From the NCBI RefSeq assembly GCF_900111175.1, contig NZ_FOGI01000009.1:62001-126000 (forward strand): a stretch of 64,000 nucleotides of DNA, in the 5' to 3' direction. This stretch comes from Actinokineospora terrae (GTDB taxonomy: Bacteria; Actinomycetota; Actinomycetes; Mycobacteriales; Pseudonocardiaceae). The notes beneath the pieces are model-generated. The model did not search any database and was not told the DNA's origin. It saw only the letters and a program-made list of their open reading frames with translations. The first letter of the stretch is position 1; every line of letters begins with the position of its first letter. Position numbers and translations under genes: made by a program. Of the stretch, positions 41,742-50,290 are shown piece after piece.

Positions 41742-42950
41742 ATGGGTGCGTGGGGCGGACGACGGCGGGGGCCAGTGGTCGGGTTGGTCGGCGCGGCGCT
41801 GGTCGCCGTGCTCGGCCTGAGCGGCTGCACGACGGGGGAATCGATCGCCGCGACGGGGGGACCCGGCGCGGTCGAGCAGACCACCCAGGCACCGGCGAAG
41901 CCGTCCGCGAAGGTCACCGCGACGCCCGCAGCCGACGCCAAGGACGTCAGCCCGGGCGGCCCGATCACCGTGGCGGTCGCGGACGGCGCGCTGGAGGCGG
42001 TCACCCTGACCAACCCGGATGGCAAGCAGGTCAAGGGAGAACTCGCCGCCGACAAGAAGTCCTGGGCGGTCACCGAGCACCTCGGCTACGGCAAGACCTA
42101 CACCTGGGCGGGCACCGCCCTGGGCACCGACGGCAAGAGCGTCGCGCTCGCGGGCTCGTTCACCACGGTCAAGCCCAAGCGGACCGCCAGGGCGAGCCTC
42201 AACACCGGTGACGGCCAGACCTACGGCATCGCGATGCCGGTCGCGGTCGTGTTCGACGCGCCGGTGAAGGACAAGGCCGCCGTGGAGAAGGCGATGACGG
42301 TGACCACGACCCCGGTCAACGAGGGCGCGTGGGCGTGGCTGGACGAGAGCACCGCGCACTGGCGCCCCAAGGAGTACTGGAAGCCGGGCACCAAGGTCGA
42401 GGTGGCCGTCGACATCTACGGCGTCGACCTCGGCGGCGGCACCTACGGCCGCGACGACGTGACCTCGGCGTTCACCATCGGTCGCGCCCAGGTCGTCAAG
42501 GCCGACACCAAGACCCACCGGATGCTCGTCTACCGCGACGGCGTGCAGACCCACGACTTCCCGGCCTCGATGGGCCTGGAGTCCGACCCCGGCCGCGTCA
42601 CCAAGTCCGGCACCCACGTGGTGATGAGCAAGCACGCCACCTACGGCATGACCAACCCCAAGTACGGCTACGAGAACGTCGTCGTCCCCTGGGCCGTCCG
42701 CGTCTCCAACAACGGCGAGTTCGTCCACGGCTACGCGGGCTCCATCCCCGACCAGGGCAAGCGCAACGTCTCCCACGGCTGCGTCAACCTCGCCCCCGCC
42801 AACGCCAAGATCTACTACGACACCGCCCTCGTCGGCGACCCGGTGGAGATCACCGGCAGCACCCAACAACTCAGCAAGGCCGACGGCGACTACTACGACT
42901 GGGCCCTCTCCTGGGACAAGTGGACCTCCATGTCGGGCGCCGCGAACTGA
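41742..42950 (+). CDS. L,D-transpeptidase lipoprotein
   Basis: A 402-residue enzyme that makes 3-3 cross-links in peptidoglycan. The signal peptide ends in a lipobox (VLGLSGC, Cys29), so it is a lipoprotein like LdtMt2. Two Ig-like domains (about 55-275) precede the YkuD catalytic domain. The active site is His329 (EFVHGY) and SHGC at 344-347 with nucleophile Cys347. A tail with YYDWALSWDKW follows. The ATG at 41742 is preceded by GGAAGGGAAG. Other Met codons upstream lack a ribosome site. Followed by a clear terminator. Confidence 0.95.
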   Translation: MGAWGGRRRGPVVGLVGAALVAVLGLSGCTTGESIAATGGPGAVEQTTQAPAKPSAKVTATPAADAKDVSPGGPITVAVADGALEAVTLTNPDGKQVKGELAADKKSWAVTEHLGYGKTYTWAGTALGTDGKSVALAGSFTTVKPKRTARASLNTGDGQTYGIAMPVAVVFDAPVKDKAAVEKAMTVTTTPVNEGAWAWLDESTAHWRPKEYWKPGTKVEVAVDIYGVDLGGGTYGRDDVTSAFTIGRAQVVKADTKTHRMLVYRDGVQTHDFPASMGLESDPGRVTKSGTHVVMSKHATYGMTNPKYGYENVVVPWAVRVSNNGEFVHGYAGSIPDQGKRNVSHGCVNLAPANAKIYYDTALVGDPVEITGSTQQLSKADGDYYDWALSWDKWTSMSGAAN

Positions 42951-42962
42951 CCACTGCGGTAC

Positions 42963-42997
42963 CCGAGGGTGGCTTCCACTGCGGAAGCCACCCTCGG
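42963..42997 (+). terminator. terminator after the L,D-transpeptidase
   Basis: A 15-bp perfect stem (CCGAGGGTGGCTTCC and its complement) with a 5-nt loop, 13 bp past the stop codon. Confidence 0.88.
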
Positions 42998-43095
42998 TCG
43001 CGTTTGAGGGCCTTGTCGCGGCCGGATGGGGTCGCCCGACGCCTGGTTGTGCGTGTTCCCGGGCTGGTGCTCGCGCGGCGGCTAGGTTGTTCGGT

Positions 43096-43860
43096 ATGGA
43101 GGCTGAGGTTGCTGCCGGGGAGTTGGTGGTGCGGGCTTCTGGGGCGGCCGCGGCGGTGATGGCTATTGAGGGGCGCGAGCGGGCGGAGCCGCGGCAGGTG
43201 CAGGTGTTGTTGCGGGCCGGGGTGGGGCGGGTGCCTGCGGCGGGGGTGGCGTTGGGGTTCGGGGAGTGTTCGGTTCGGGTGCGGGGTGGGGTGGTGCTCA
43301 TCTCGGTGGCGGCGGGGAAGTTGTCGGTGGGGTTCGGGGAGTTGCGGCCGCTGTTGTTCCAGCCCGTGCCGTTGGGGCGGGGGTTGCAGGCGTTGGTGGC
43401 GGCTTCGGTGGGACACCTGGTGGCGGCGTCGGGGACGTTGGACCCGCACGGGGCTCGGGCGTACGTGATCGGGTTGGCGGAACTGGTGTTGCGCAGCGCC
43501 TTGCGGACCGAGCTCGACCGGGCCGACGCGCTGGCGACCCGGCGGCGGGCCGCGGTGGACTACATCCGCGAGCACCTGTCCGATCCGGCGCTCGCCGCCG
43601 ACCGCATCGCCGAGGCCCTGTTCATCTCCCGGCGCAGGCTCTACCAACTGTTCGACGACGGCGACGGCGTCTCCGGCCGCATCCGCGCGATGCGGATCGA
43701 ACGGGCCAAGGAACTGCTCGCCGACCCCGCGCAGGGGATTCGTGGGATCGGCGAGATCTCGCGGCAATGCGGTTTCGCGAATGCCGCCCACTTCTCGCGG
43801 ACGTTCCGCAAAACGGTCGGTGAGTCCCCCAGTGACTACCGGGACAAACTGCTCAGGTGA
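43096..43860 (+). CDS. AraC-family transcriptional regulator
   Basis: A 254-residue protein. The N-terminal about 150 residues are Val/Gly-rich and look like an AraC ligand-binding domain (AraC_binding_2-like: RAEPRQVQVLLRAGVGRVP). The C-terminal about 100 residues are a double HTH (ISRRRLYQLFDDGDGVSGRI, then EISRQCGFANAAHFSRTFRK). The first 90 codons use unusually G-rich synonymous codons. Its ATG (43096) is close to a TAGGTT-like -10, suggesting a leaderless message. It ends 8 bp into the convergent gene. The target is unknown. Confidence 0.87.
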   Translation: MEAEVAAGELVVRASGAAAAVMAIEGRERAEPRQVQVLLRAGVGRVPAAGVALGFGECSVRVRGGVVLISVAAGKLSVGFGELRPLLFQPVPLGRGLQALVAASVGHLVAASGTLDPHGARAYVIGLAELVLRSALRTELDRADALATRRRAAVDYIREHLSDPALAADRIAEALFISRRRLYQLFDDGDGVSGRIRAMRIERAKELLADPAQGIRGIGEISRQCGFANAAHFSRTFRKTVGESPSDYRDKLLR

Positions 43861-44371
43861 ACTCCAACGAGGTCACCAATTGGCCGAGGAGTCCAGCCAG
43901 TTCCCACCAACCCCGCCCCGTCGCCGAGTGCAGGGTGAACACCGCGACCCGGCGGGTTCCCGGGTCGAGCACGACAGCCTGGAGTTGGCAGCCGGGAGAC
44001 GCGGTGATGCGCTCGACCACCACCACCGGGTAGCCGCGTTCGGTCTGGGACTCGGTGACGTCCGCGATGTCGTCCTGGCCGAGGTGGGCGCAGAGATCGG
44101 CGGCGGTGCTGGAGGCCGTGGGTGCGTCCGTGGTGGTGAGGAGCGCGGTGAGGACGGCCGGGTCGGCCGCCGGGTGGGTGATGGTGGCGACCAGTCCGGC
44201 GCCGCTGCTGTGCGCGAGGTCGGCGGCTTCCTGAGCGGACTGGGCGACGCCGGGGTCGTGGCAGGCCTCTTGGCCGCGGGTGGCGAGCATGAGCGCGGTG
44301 AGCTCGGCGGCGGTGCGCTCCGGGGAAGCGAGCGTGACCGGCGTGATCCCCTCGACCGCGGCCAGTCTCAC
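43853..44371 (-). CDS. hypothetical protein, last gene of the type VII-like cluster
   Basis: A 172-residue protein. Short predicted helices (ERTAAELTALMLATRG) are followed by alternating strands (AGLVATITHPAADP, YPVVVVERITASPGCQLQAV, RRVAVFTLHSATGRGWWEL). No signal peptide or membrane helix is seen. It starts with GTG overlapping the stop of the previous gene (GTGA). Such genes recur at the end of WXG-type clusters and may be dedicated chaperones or immunity-like partners. I do not recognise the family. The stop overlaps the araC-like gene on the other strand by 8 bp. Confidence 0.65.
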   Translation of the reverse strand: MRLAAVEGITPVTLASPERTAAELTALMLATRGQEACHDPGVAQSAQEAADLAHSSGAGLVATITHPAADPAVLTALLTTTDAPTASSTAADLCAHLGQDDIADVTESQTERGYPVVVVERITASPGCQLQAVVLDPGTRRVAVFTLHSATGRGWWELAGLLGQLVTSLEFT

Positions 44372-45108
44372 CGCGGGCGCTCGACGACGGTGATCGTCCC
44401 GCCCGCCGGCGGCGCCGACCGCAGCCCGGCGGCGAACGCGCCCACGGCCCCGGTCGGTCGTGACGCGCTCGCGGGGGCCGCGATCAGACCCGCCATCGCC
44501 GACGAGGTGGTGGACATCCGGTGCAGCAGGTCCGCGATGGACCGGACGGCCGAGGTGGCCTCGATCGCGTTGCCGCGCAGGGAGTCCAGCTGGTCCGCGA
44601 CCCGGTCGGCCGCCAGTTGGTGGTCGGCGGCCAGGGTCCGCGCCTCGCGGAGCACGGCGTCGAGGCGGTCGCGCAGGTCCCCGAGCGCGGACTCGGCCGC
44701 GGCGTGCTGGGCGGCGGCATCCGCGGACCGGGTGAGGTCGACCTCGTCGCGCCAGCGGTCCACATCGTCCTCCGCACTCGCGATCCGACGACGCAGCGCC
44801 GTGGCCTCGCGGTCGAGTCGCTCGGCAGCCGCCTTCGCGGCCACCAGGGTCTGCGCCCATCCCATGAGGACAGTCGCCGCTTCACGCAACACACCCACCC
44901 GCGCCGCGGTACCACCACCCCGCACCCGGTCGGCGAACCCCGATGCCGCGGCACCGGTCCACCCGGAGGCCGCCTCGCGCCCCCGCTCAGCAGCCAAATC
45001 CCCCTGCTCCAACGCCTCCGCCGCGGCGAGGTATCCCCGGGCCAGATCCGCAACGGCCTCCGGATCGCCAGCAGCCGGATCAAAACCCAAGCCGGAGTAG
45101 GTGCTCAT
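44368..45108 (-). CDS. WXG100-like coiled-coil protein
   Basis: A 246-residue protein, almost all helical. A WTG turn (GWTGAAASGFADRV, about residues 49-62) has the place of the WXG motif, and a long coiled coil follows (about 85-190: AAERLDREATALRRRIASAE, ALGDLRDRLDAVLREARTLA). The C-terminus is Ala/Pro-rich. It resembles the long ESX substrate-like proteins of Pseudonocardiales. ATGA overlap upstream and GTGA overlap downstream show strict co-expression with the neighbouring secretion-type genes. Export by a type VII system is inferred. Confidence 0.7.
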   Translation of the reverse strand: MSTYSGLGFDPAAGDPEAVADLARGYLAAAEALEQGDLAAERGREAASGWTGAAASGFADRVRGGGTAARVGVLREAATVLMGWAQTLVAAKAAAERLDREATALRRRIASAEDDVDRWRDEVDLTRSADAAAQHAAAESALGDLRDRLDAVLREARTLAADHQLAADRVADQLDSLRGNAIEATSAVRSIADLLHRMSTTSSAMAGLIAAPASASRPTGAVGAFAAGLRSAPPAGGTITVVERPR

Positions 45109-45371
45109 CGGAGGCGGTTTGTGGTGGTGGTGTCGTCCTGCAGGTAGGCGTCCCGGGCTGTGGTGATGGTGTCGGCGGTGGCTCCGAGTGTGGAGGCTAG
45201 GGAGGTCAGGGCGTCCTGGGTGTCGGTGGTGAAGGCGGCGACTACGCCGTTCAGCCTGCCGGGGCCTGCGTTGATGTGGTCTAGGTGGACGTCGGCGAGC
45301 GAGGTGGTGGCGTCGCGCAGGATTGTGGTTGCGGTGGTGAGTTCGCCGGGGTCGACGGTGTAGCCGGTCAT
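45105..45371 (-). CDS. EspC/WXG100-like small secreted-type protein
   Basis: An 88-residue helical-hairpin protein beginning YTVDPGELTTATTILRDATT and continuing LGATADTITTARDAYLQDD. The opening Y-x-VDP-x-x-L pattern is that of the ESX-1 EspC family (T7SS_ESX_EspC). The end carries YLQDDTTTTNRL, close to the YxxxD/E export signal (here YLQDD). It is likely to form a heterodimer with a longer partner encoded next to it. ATGA overlaps on both sides. Confidence 0.75.
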   Translation of the reverse strand: MTGYTVDPGELTTATTILRDATTSLADVHLDHINAGPGRLNGVVAAFTTDTQDALTSLASTLGATADTITTARDAYLQDDTTTTNRLR

Positions 45372-46585
45372 GCGCCGAACACCTCGGGGTACGCGGGGGG
45401 CAGGTCGTCGAAGAAGTCCATGCCCTCCATGTAGCGGTTCTTGTGTTCGAGGTCGTCCTCGCCGTTGGCGCCGGCGCCGCCCATCGGTGGGTACATGCCA
45501 CCCGCGGCCCCCGCACGTCCAGGCGTGCCCTCAACTAGACCGCCGCCTGCACGGCCACCACCGAGTCCGCCCGTGCCGGAGAAAGCGCCCCCACGCGGCA
45601 CCGCGTCACTACCGGTCCGCGCCCCGCCGAAGCCGGGCCCGAAACCGCCACCGCCGTACGCGCCACCAGCCTGACCAGCGCCGTAACCAGTCGCGCCGGG
45701 GCCGTAGCCGGACGACGCGTTGGGCCCGTAGCCCGTGGTCGACGGCGGCGCGTAGTTGGACACGTCAGTCCCGCTGTCCGGACCGTTCGGGTCGTTCGAC
45801 TCAGGCGGGTTCGGGGGCGGGACGGGCGGGACCGGTGGGACCGGCGGCTTATTGGGCCCGGGGGTCGGCGGCGGCCACGGCGTGGGCTGGGGGATCGGGG
45901 TGTAGTTGATCTTCGGGACCTGGTTGTCGCCGGGGCGCGGGGCGGGGGCGGCCGCGGTGTAGTCCGGCAGCGCGGTCCGCACCTCCTGGCTGTGCGCGGC
46001 GAAGGTGTTCATCACGCGCACGGCCTCGGCCTTGGCGTTGTCGTGCTCCGCCTGCTTGGGCTGCTGGTCCTCGGTGAGCGCCTTGAGCAGGATCGCGTCG
46101 CTCGGGTCGCGGTCGACCTTGATGTCGTAGCCCGCGTCGAAGTGCTGCCGCGCGTAGTAGAACACCGGCTCCGGCATGGTCTTCTGCGCGTGGACCACGG
46201 CGTCGGTGAAGTTCGACAGGCCCTCGCCGATGCGGTCGGTGGTGTGCGCGGCCTCGCCCGCCCACTGGGTGAGCCGGGTGTTGGACTCGGCCGCGTTGCG
46301 GGCCGCGGGACCGCGCCAGGTGCCGAGCAGGTTCTGCAGGATGTCCTGCACCTCGCCGGTGGTGCCCGCGATCCGCTTGGACAGCGCCGCCCACTGCTCG
46401 GCGCGCTCCCCCAGCCGCCCCGGCTGCGCCTTCATGACCATGTTGTAGAGGCTGGCGTGGTCGTAGTAGTCCCAGTTGACCTCGTTGAGGTCGTCGAGCT
46501 CCCGGTTGCGCGCGCGACCCTGCTTGTCCCGCAGCTGGGCCGCCGTGGGTCCGTGGTCGTCGCCGTACGCGTGGTGACCCGCCAT
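45368..46585 (-). CDS. PPE-like protein with Gly/Pro-rich C-terminus
   Basis: A 405-residue protein. Residues about 30-220 form a helical PPE/WXG-like domain (NWDYYDHASLYNMVMKAQPG, LLGTWRGPAARNAAESNTRL with a WRG turn, AGEAAHTTDRIGEGLSNFTD). Residues about 225-280 are a Pro-rich stretch (TPIPQPTPWPPPTPGPNKPP), and the rest is a Gly-rich low-complexity tail (TGYGPNASSGYGPGATGYGA). This is the architecture of ESX-secreted PPE-type proteins, with the tail likely outside the cell. It overlaps its neighbours by TGATG and ATGA. Confidence 0.78.
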   Translation of the reverse strand: MAGHHAYGDDHGPTAAQLRDKQGRARNRELDDLNEVNWDYYDHASLYNMVMKAQPGRLGERAEQWAALSKRIAGTTGEVQDILQNLLGTWRGPAARNAAESNTRLTQWAGEAAHTTDRIGEGLSNFTDAVVHAQKTMPEPVFYYARQHFDAGYDIKVDRDPSDAILLKALTEDQQPKQAEHDNAKAEAVRVMNTFAAHSQEVRTALPDYTAAAPAPRPGDNQVPKINYTPIPQPTPWPPPTPGPNKPPVPPVPPVPPPNPPESNDPNGPDSGTDVSNYAPPSTTGYGPNASSGYGPGATGYGAGQAGGAYGGGGFGPGFGGARTGSDAVPRGGAFSGTGGLGGGRAGGGLVEGTPGRAGAAGGMYPPMGGAGANGEDDLEHKNRYMEGMDFFDDLPPAYPEVFGA

Positions 46586-47037
46586 CAGAGCGCACCTCCC
46601 GCGTGCCGGATCGCGTTCTCGGCGTGCTCGTCGACGCCGCGGTAGGCGGCCAGCGTCGCGCTGATGGTGGCGCGCACCTCGGCGAGCTCCTCCAGGTAGT
46701 TGGCCAGGACCTTGCGCAGGCCGTCGGTGGTGTCGGCGCGCCCGAGGAACGTCCGCGACATCGTCGCGGCGATCGGACCGGCACCCGCTGCGAGCGGCTC
46801 ACCGAGGTCCTCGGCGGCCCGCAGGTGGGCGACGAGGTCCCTCTGCAGTGCGGCCAGCTCGGTCTCGGCCCGCTGCAGCGCCGCGTAGTCGACCTCCAGC
46901 CCGTCAGTGCCCGACCCCGTGATGGTGAAGTCCCCCCGGGGACCGGCCACCACATCGACCACGAGCTCTGCCCGGGTCACCGGTTTGAGCTGGGCGCGAA
47001 GCGCCTCGGCCTCGCGCGCGTTGTGGACCCACGTCAT
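46585..47037 (-). CDS. helical protein heading the type VII-like cluster
   Basis: A 150-residue protein. A short mixed N-terminal part (AELVVDVVAGPRGDFTITGS) is followed by a helical pair (VDYAALQRAETELAALQRDL, then LRKVLANYLEELAEVRATIS). The second half resembles WXG-type hairpins without the WXG. A strong GGAGGAAAG site precedes the ATG at 47037. It is the first gene of five overlapping leftward genes and could be the chaperone or partner of the PPE-like protein. Function inferred only from context. Confidence 0.65.
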   Translation of the reverse strand: MTWVHNAREAEALRAQLKPVTRAELVVDVVAGPRGDFTITGSGTDGLEVDYAALQRAETELAALQRDLVAHLRAAEDLGEPLAAGAGPIAATMSRTFLGRADTTDGLRKVLANYLEELAEVRATISATLAAYRGVDEHAENAIRHAGGAL

Positions 47038-47183
47038 GTCTTTCCTCCACCCGCCTCTCCACCACCAGCGTGACCGACGGTGAACCCGCGTTCTACCCAA
47101 CCCGGGCGCTTGTGCACAACTGGGCACGTCCGGCGCTCACACGGTCATCAGCGCCGGTGAATCAGTGACGTTACCCTCCACGA

Positions 47184-48524
47184 GTGAGTGAATCAGACAC
47201 GACGGAGAAGCCGGGGACCCCCGCAGTGCGCCGCGCGGTGGCCGCGTCGGCGATGGGCAACTGCATCGAGTGGTACGACTTCGGCGTCTTCGGGTTCATG
47301 CCCGCCGTCCTCGGCGCGGTGTTCTTCGACGCCGCGACCCCGACGGAGAACGTGCTGGGCACCTTCGCGGTGCTGGCGGTCGCCTTCGTCGCCCGGCCGT
47401 TCGGCGGGTTCGTGTTCGGCCCGCTCGGCGACCGGATCGGCAGGCGCAGGGTGCTGGCGGCGACGATCGTGCTGATGTCCGGGTCGACGTTCGCGATCGG
47501 ACTGTTCCCCTCGTACCAGACGGCCGGTGTGCTGACCCCCATCCTGGTGGTGCTCGCCCGGCTCGTCCAGGGCTTCTCGGCGGGTGGTGAGTACGGCGGC
47601 GCGGCCACGTTCATCGCCGAGTACGCCCCTGACCGGCGGCGCGGCTTCCTGGGCAGCTGGCTGGAGTTCGGCTCGCTTGGCGGGTACCTGCTGGGCGCGG
47701 GCGTGGTCACCGCGTGCACGATCGCGCTCGGCGACGCGGCCATGGCGGACTGGGGCTGGCGGGTCCCGTTCCTGCTCGCGGGTCCGCTCGGGCTGGTCGG
47801 GCTGTACCTGCGGACCCGGCTGGAGGACACCCCGCTGTTCGCCGAGATCACCGCCAAGCAGCAGGTGGAGGCGTCGCCGCTCAAGGCCGTGCTGCGCACC
47901 CAGTGGCGGCCGATCCTGCACCTCATCGGCTACATCGTGCTGCTCAACATCGCCGACTACGTGGCCCTGACCTACATGGAGTCCTACCTGACCACCACGT
48001 TGGGACTGTCCGGTCGGACACCGCTGCTGGTCATCATGGCCGTGATCGTGGGGATGATGGCCCTGGTCGGCCCGGTCGGCGCGCTCACCGACCGCCTCGG
48101 CCGCAAACCGTTCCTCTACGCCGCGTGCGCCGGGTTCCTCGTCCTGCCGATCCCGGCCTTCACGCTGATGGACGCGGGCAGCACCATCGCCCTCGTCGCG
48201 GGCCTGGCACTGATCGCGCTGCCACTGACGTTCCTGCTCGCGACCATCCCCTCCGTCCTCCCCGCGATGTTCCCCACCCGCGTCCGCTACGGCGCGTTCG
48301 CCATCGGCTACAACCTGTCGACCGCTCTGTTCGCCGGGACAGCGCCGTACATCGTGACCAAGCTCGTGGCCTCGACCGGCGACCAGCTCGTCCCCGCGTA
48401 CTACCTGATGGGCGCCGCCCTGATCGCCGCCGTGCCCATCCACCTGCTGCCCGAGACCGCGGGCAAACCCTTGCGCGCCCTCGACGACGACCCGGCCCCG
48501 GCGGAACCCGCGCGGGCCCGCTGA
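47184..48524 (+). CDS. MHS-family MFS transporter (metabolite:H+ symporter)
   Basis: A 446-residue, twelve-helix transporter of the metabolite:H+ symporter family. The family opening MGNCIEWYDFGVFGF is at about residues 24-38, the loop motif PLGDRIGRRRVL follows, and RLVQGFSAGGEYGGAATFIAEY is the standard MHS signature around helix 4-5. Relatives take up compatible solutes, dicarboxylates or shikimate. It starts with GTG, 146 bp from the divergent secretion-type cluster. Confidence 0.92.
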   Translation: MSESDTTEKPGTPAVRRAVAASAMGNCIEWYDFGVFGFMPAVLGAVFFDAATPTENVLGTFAVLAVAFVARPFGGFVFGPLGDRIGRRRVLAATIVLMSGSTFAIGLFPSYQTAGVLTPILVVLARLVQGFSAGGEYGGAATFIAEYAPDRRRGFLGSWLEFGSLGGYLLGAGVVTACTIALGDAAMADWGWRVPFLLAGPLGLVGLYLRTRLEDTPLFAEITAKQQVEASPLKAVLRTQWRPILHLIGYIVLLNIADYVALTYMESYLTTTLGLSGRTPLLVIMAVIVGMMALVGPVGALTDRLGRKPFLYAACAGFLVLPIPAFTLMDAGSTIALVAGLALIALPLTFLLATIPSVLPAMFPTRVRYGAFAIGYNLSTALFAGTAPYIVTKLVASTGDQLVPAYYLMGAALIAAVPIHLLPETAGKPLRALDDDPAPAEPARAR

Positions 48525-48567
48525 CCGTGTGCGCGGCCACAGCGGGGTCGTTGCCTACTCTTCGGTA

Positions 48568-49149
48568 ATGAGTCGAACCGCTGATGCGTGGCCGCCCGTG
48601 GCGGTGGAGTTGCCGGAGCGCCACGAGGACACCCCGGCGCCGGGGACGGACCTGCCGCCGCACTACGCGTACTGCTTCGGGTGCGGCGATCGGCAGGAGG
48701 ACGGGCTGCACCTGCGGGCGTCGGTCGGCGAGGGGCACCACATCCGGTCCCGGTTCACCGTCACCGAGGCCCACCAGGGCGCGCCGGGACTGGCCCACGG
48801 CGGGCTGCTGGCGTGCGCGTTCGACGAGGCGCTGGGCACGACCGTGGGGAACCTGCTGCGCAGGCCCGCGGTGACCGGCAGGTTGGAGACGGACTTCCTG
48901 CGGCCGGTCCCGGTGGGCACGACGCTGGTGATCGACGCGCGGCTCGACGGGGTCGCGGGGCGCAAGGTCTACGTGAGCGCGGAGGGCCGGATCGACACCG
49001 AGGACGGGCCGGTGGCGGTGCGGGCGCGGGCGCTGTTCGTGCTCGTGGAGTTGAAGCACTTCATCGACAACGGGCGCGCCGAGGACCTGCGGGCGGTCGC
49101 CGCCGACCCCAGCCTGCTCGGGTCACGGCCGGTGGAGCTCAATCCGTAG
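48568..49149 (+). CDS. PaaI-like hotdog-fold thioesterase
   Basis: A 193-residue protein. A small Cys-containing N-terminal part (YAYCFGCGDRQEDGLHL) is followed by a hotdog domain (GAPGLAHGGLLACAFDEALG with the catalytic-region HGG, then GRLETDFLRPVPVGTTLVID). This CFGCG-HGG arrangement is usual in actinobacterial PaaI-like acyl-CoA thioesterases. The ATG at 48568 gives the standard length; a frame extension of 13 codons was not used. It lies 10 bp upstream of the phosphoesterase gene. Confidence 0.88.
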   Translation: MSRTADAWPPVAVELPERHEDTPAPGTDLPPHYAYCFGCGDRQEDGLHLRASVGEGHHIRSRFTVTEAHQGAPGLAHGGLLACAFDEALGTTVGNLLRRPAVTGRLETDFLRPVPVGTTLVIDARLDGVAGRKVYVSAEGRIDTEDGPVAVRARALFVLVELKHFIDNGRAEDLRAVAADPSLLGSRPVELNP

Positions 49150-49159
49150 GCTGGGCAGC

Positions 49160-50290
49160 ATGTTCATGGCCGTGGTCGGGCTCGGTGTGCTGGCGCTGCA
49201 CCTCTACCTGTGGAAGCGGCTGGTGCGCGACACCACCAGGACGGCGCGGGCCAGGCGGATCGGCACGGTCGTGCTCGGGGTGTTCGCGCTGCTGGCGGTC
49301 GCCGCGCTGGTGCTGCCCCGGTTCGTGGGGATCGCGGCCGCTGAGTGGTTCGCGTGGCCGGGCTACCTGTGGCTGGCGGTGTTCTTCTACCTGCTCCTGC
49401 TGCTGGCCGTGCTCGAACTGCCCCGGTTGGCGCTGCGCAAGTGGACCAAGCCCAACGGCGAGACCGACGAGAGCAGGCGGCTGTTCCTGGCGCGCGCGGC
49501 GGGCGTGGTGGCGGGTGCGGCGTCGGCGAGCATCGTGGGCGCGGGCACCGTGTCGGCGCTGGGCCCGCCCGCGGTGAAGCGGGTGGCGGTACCGATCGGC
49601 GGGCTGGCGCCCGGGCTGCGCGGGTTCCGGATCGCGGTGGTCAGCGACATCCACCTCGGCCCGCTGATGGGCCGCGCGCACACCGAGCGGATCGTGCGGA
49701 TGATCAACGAGACCCAGCCGGACCTGGTCGCCATGGTCGGCGACCTCGCCGACGGCACGGTCGCCGAACTGGGCGGTGCCGCTGCCCCGCTCGGCGACCT
49801 GGAAGCGCCGACGTACTTCGTGACCGGCAACCACGAGTACTACTCCGGCTACCAGCCCTGGATCACCGAACTGGAACGGCTCGGCCTGAACTACCTGCAC
49901 AACGAGAACACCCAGATCGTGCACAACGCCACCGCGTTCACCCTCGCGGGCGTGACGGACGTGACAGGCAAGACCTTCGACGACGGCCCGGACATGAAGA
50001 AAGCCCTGGCAGACAAGGCAGGCGCGACCGTCCTCTTAGCCCACCAACCCGTCCAGGTCGAACAGGCCGCCCACCTCGGCGTCGACCTCCAGCTCTCCGG
50101 CCACACCCACGGCGGCCAGCTCTGGCCGTTCCACTACGTCGTGCGCGCGGCCCAGCCCGCGGTGTCCGGCCTCTCCAAAGTGGACAACACGTGGCTCTAC
50201 GTCACCAACGGCGCGGGCACCTGGGGTCCGCCGGTCCGCGTCGGCGCCGCGCCCGACATCTCGGTCGTCGAGCTGACTCCGGGCGCCTAG
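49160..50290 (+). CDS. membrane-anchored metallophosphoesterase (YaeI-like)
   Basis: A 376-residue protein. The N-terminal 130 residues hold about four membrane helices, including a Tat-like RRLFLARAAGVVAGAASA segment. The calcineurin-type domain follows with all metal motifs: VVSDIHLG, VGDLADG, TGNHEYY and LSGHTHGGQ. Relatives of YaeI/YkuE hydrolyse phosphodiesters such as UDP-diacylglucosamine or lipid pyrophosphates. The substrate is unknown here. It is coupled with the thioesterase gene, and its stop overlaps the convergent ricin-lectin gene. Confidence 0.9.
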   Translation: MFMAVVGLGVLALHLYLWKRLVRDTTRTARARRIGTVVLGVFALLAVAALVLPRFVGIAAAEWFAWPGYLWLAVFFYLLLLLAVLELPRLALRKWTKPNGETDESRRLFLARAAGVVAGAASASIVGAGTVSALGPPAVKRVAVPIGGLAPGLRGFRIAVVSDIHLGPLMGRAHTERIVRMINETQPDLVAMVGDLADGTVAELGGAAAPLGDLEAPTYFVTGNHEYYSGYQPWITELERLGLNYLHNENTQIVHNATAFTLAGVTDVTGKTFDDGPDMKKALADKAGATVLLAHQPVQVEQAAHLGVDLQLSGHTHGGQLWPFHYVVRAAQPAVSGLSKVDNTWLYVTNGAGTWGPPVRVGAAPDISVVELTPGA

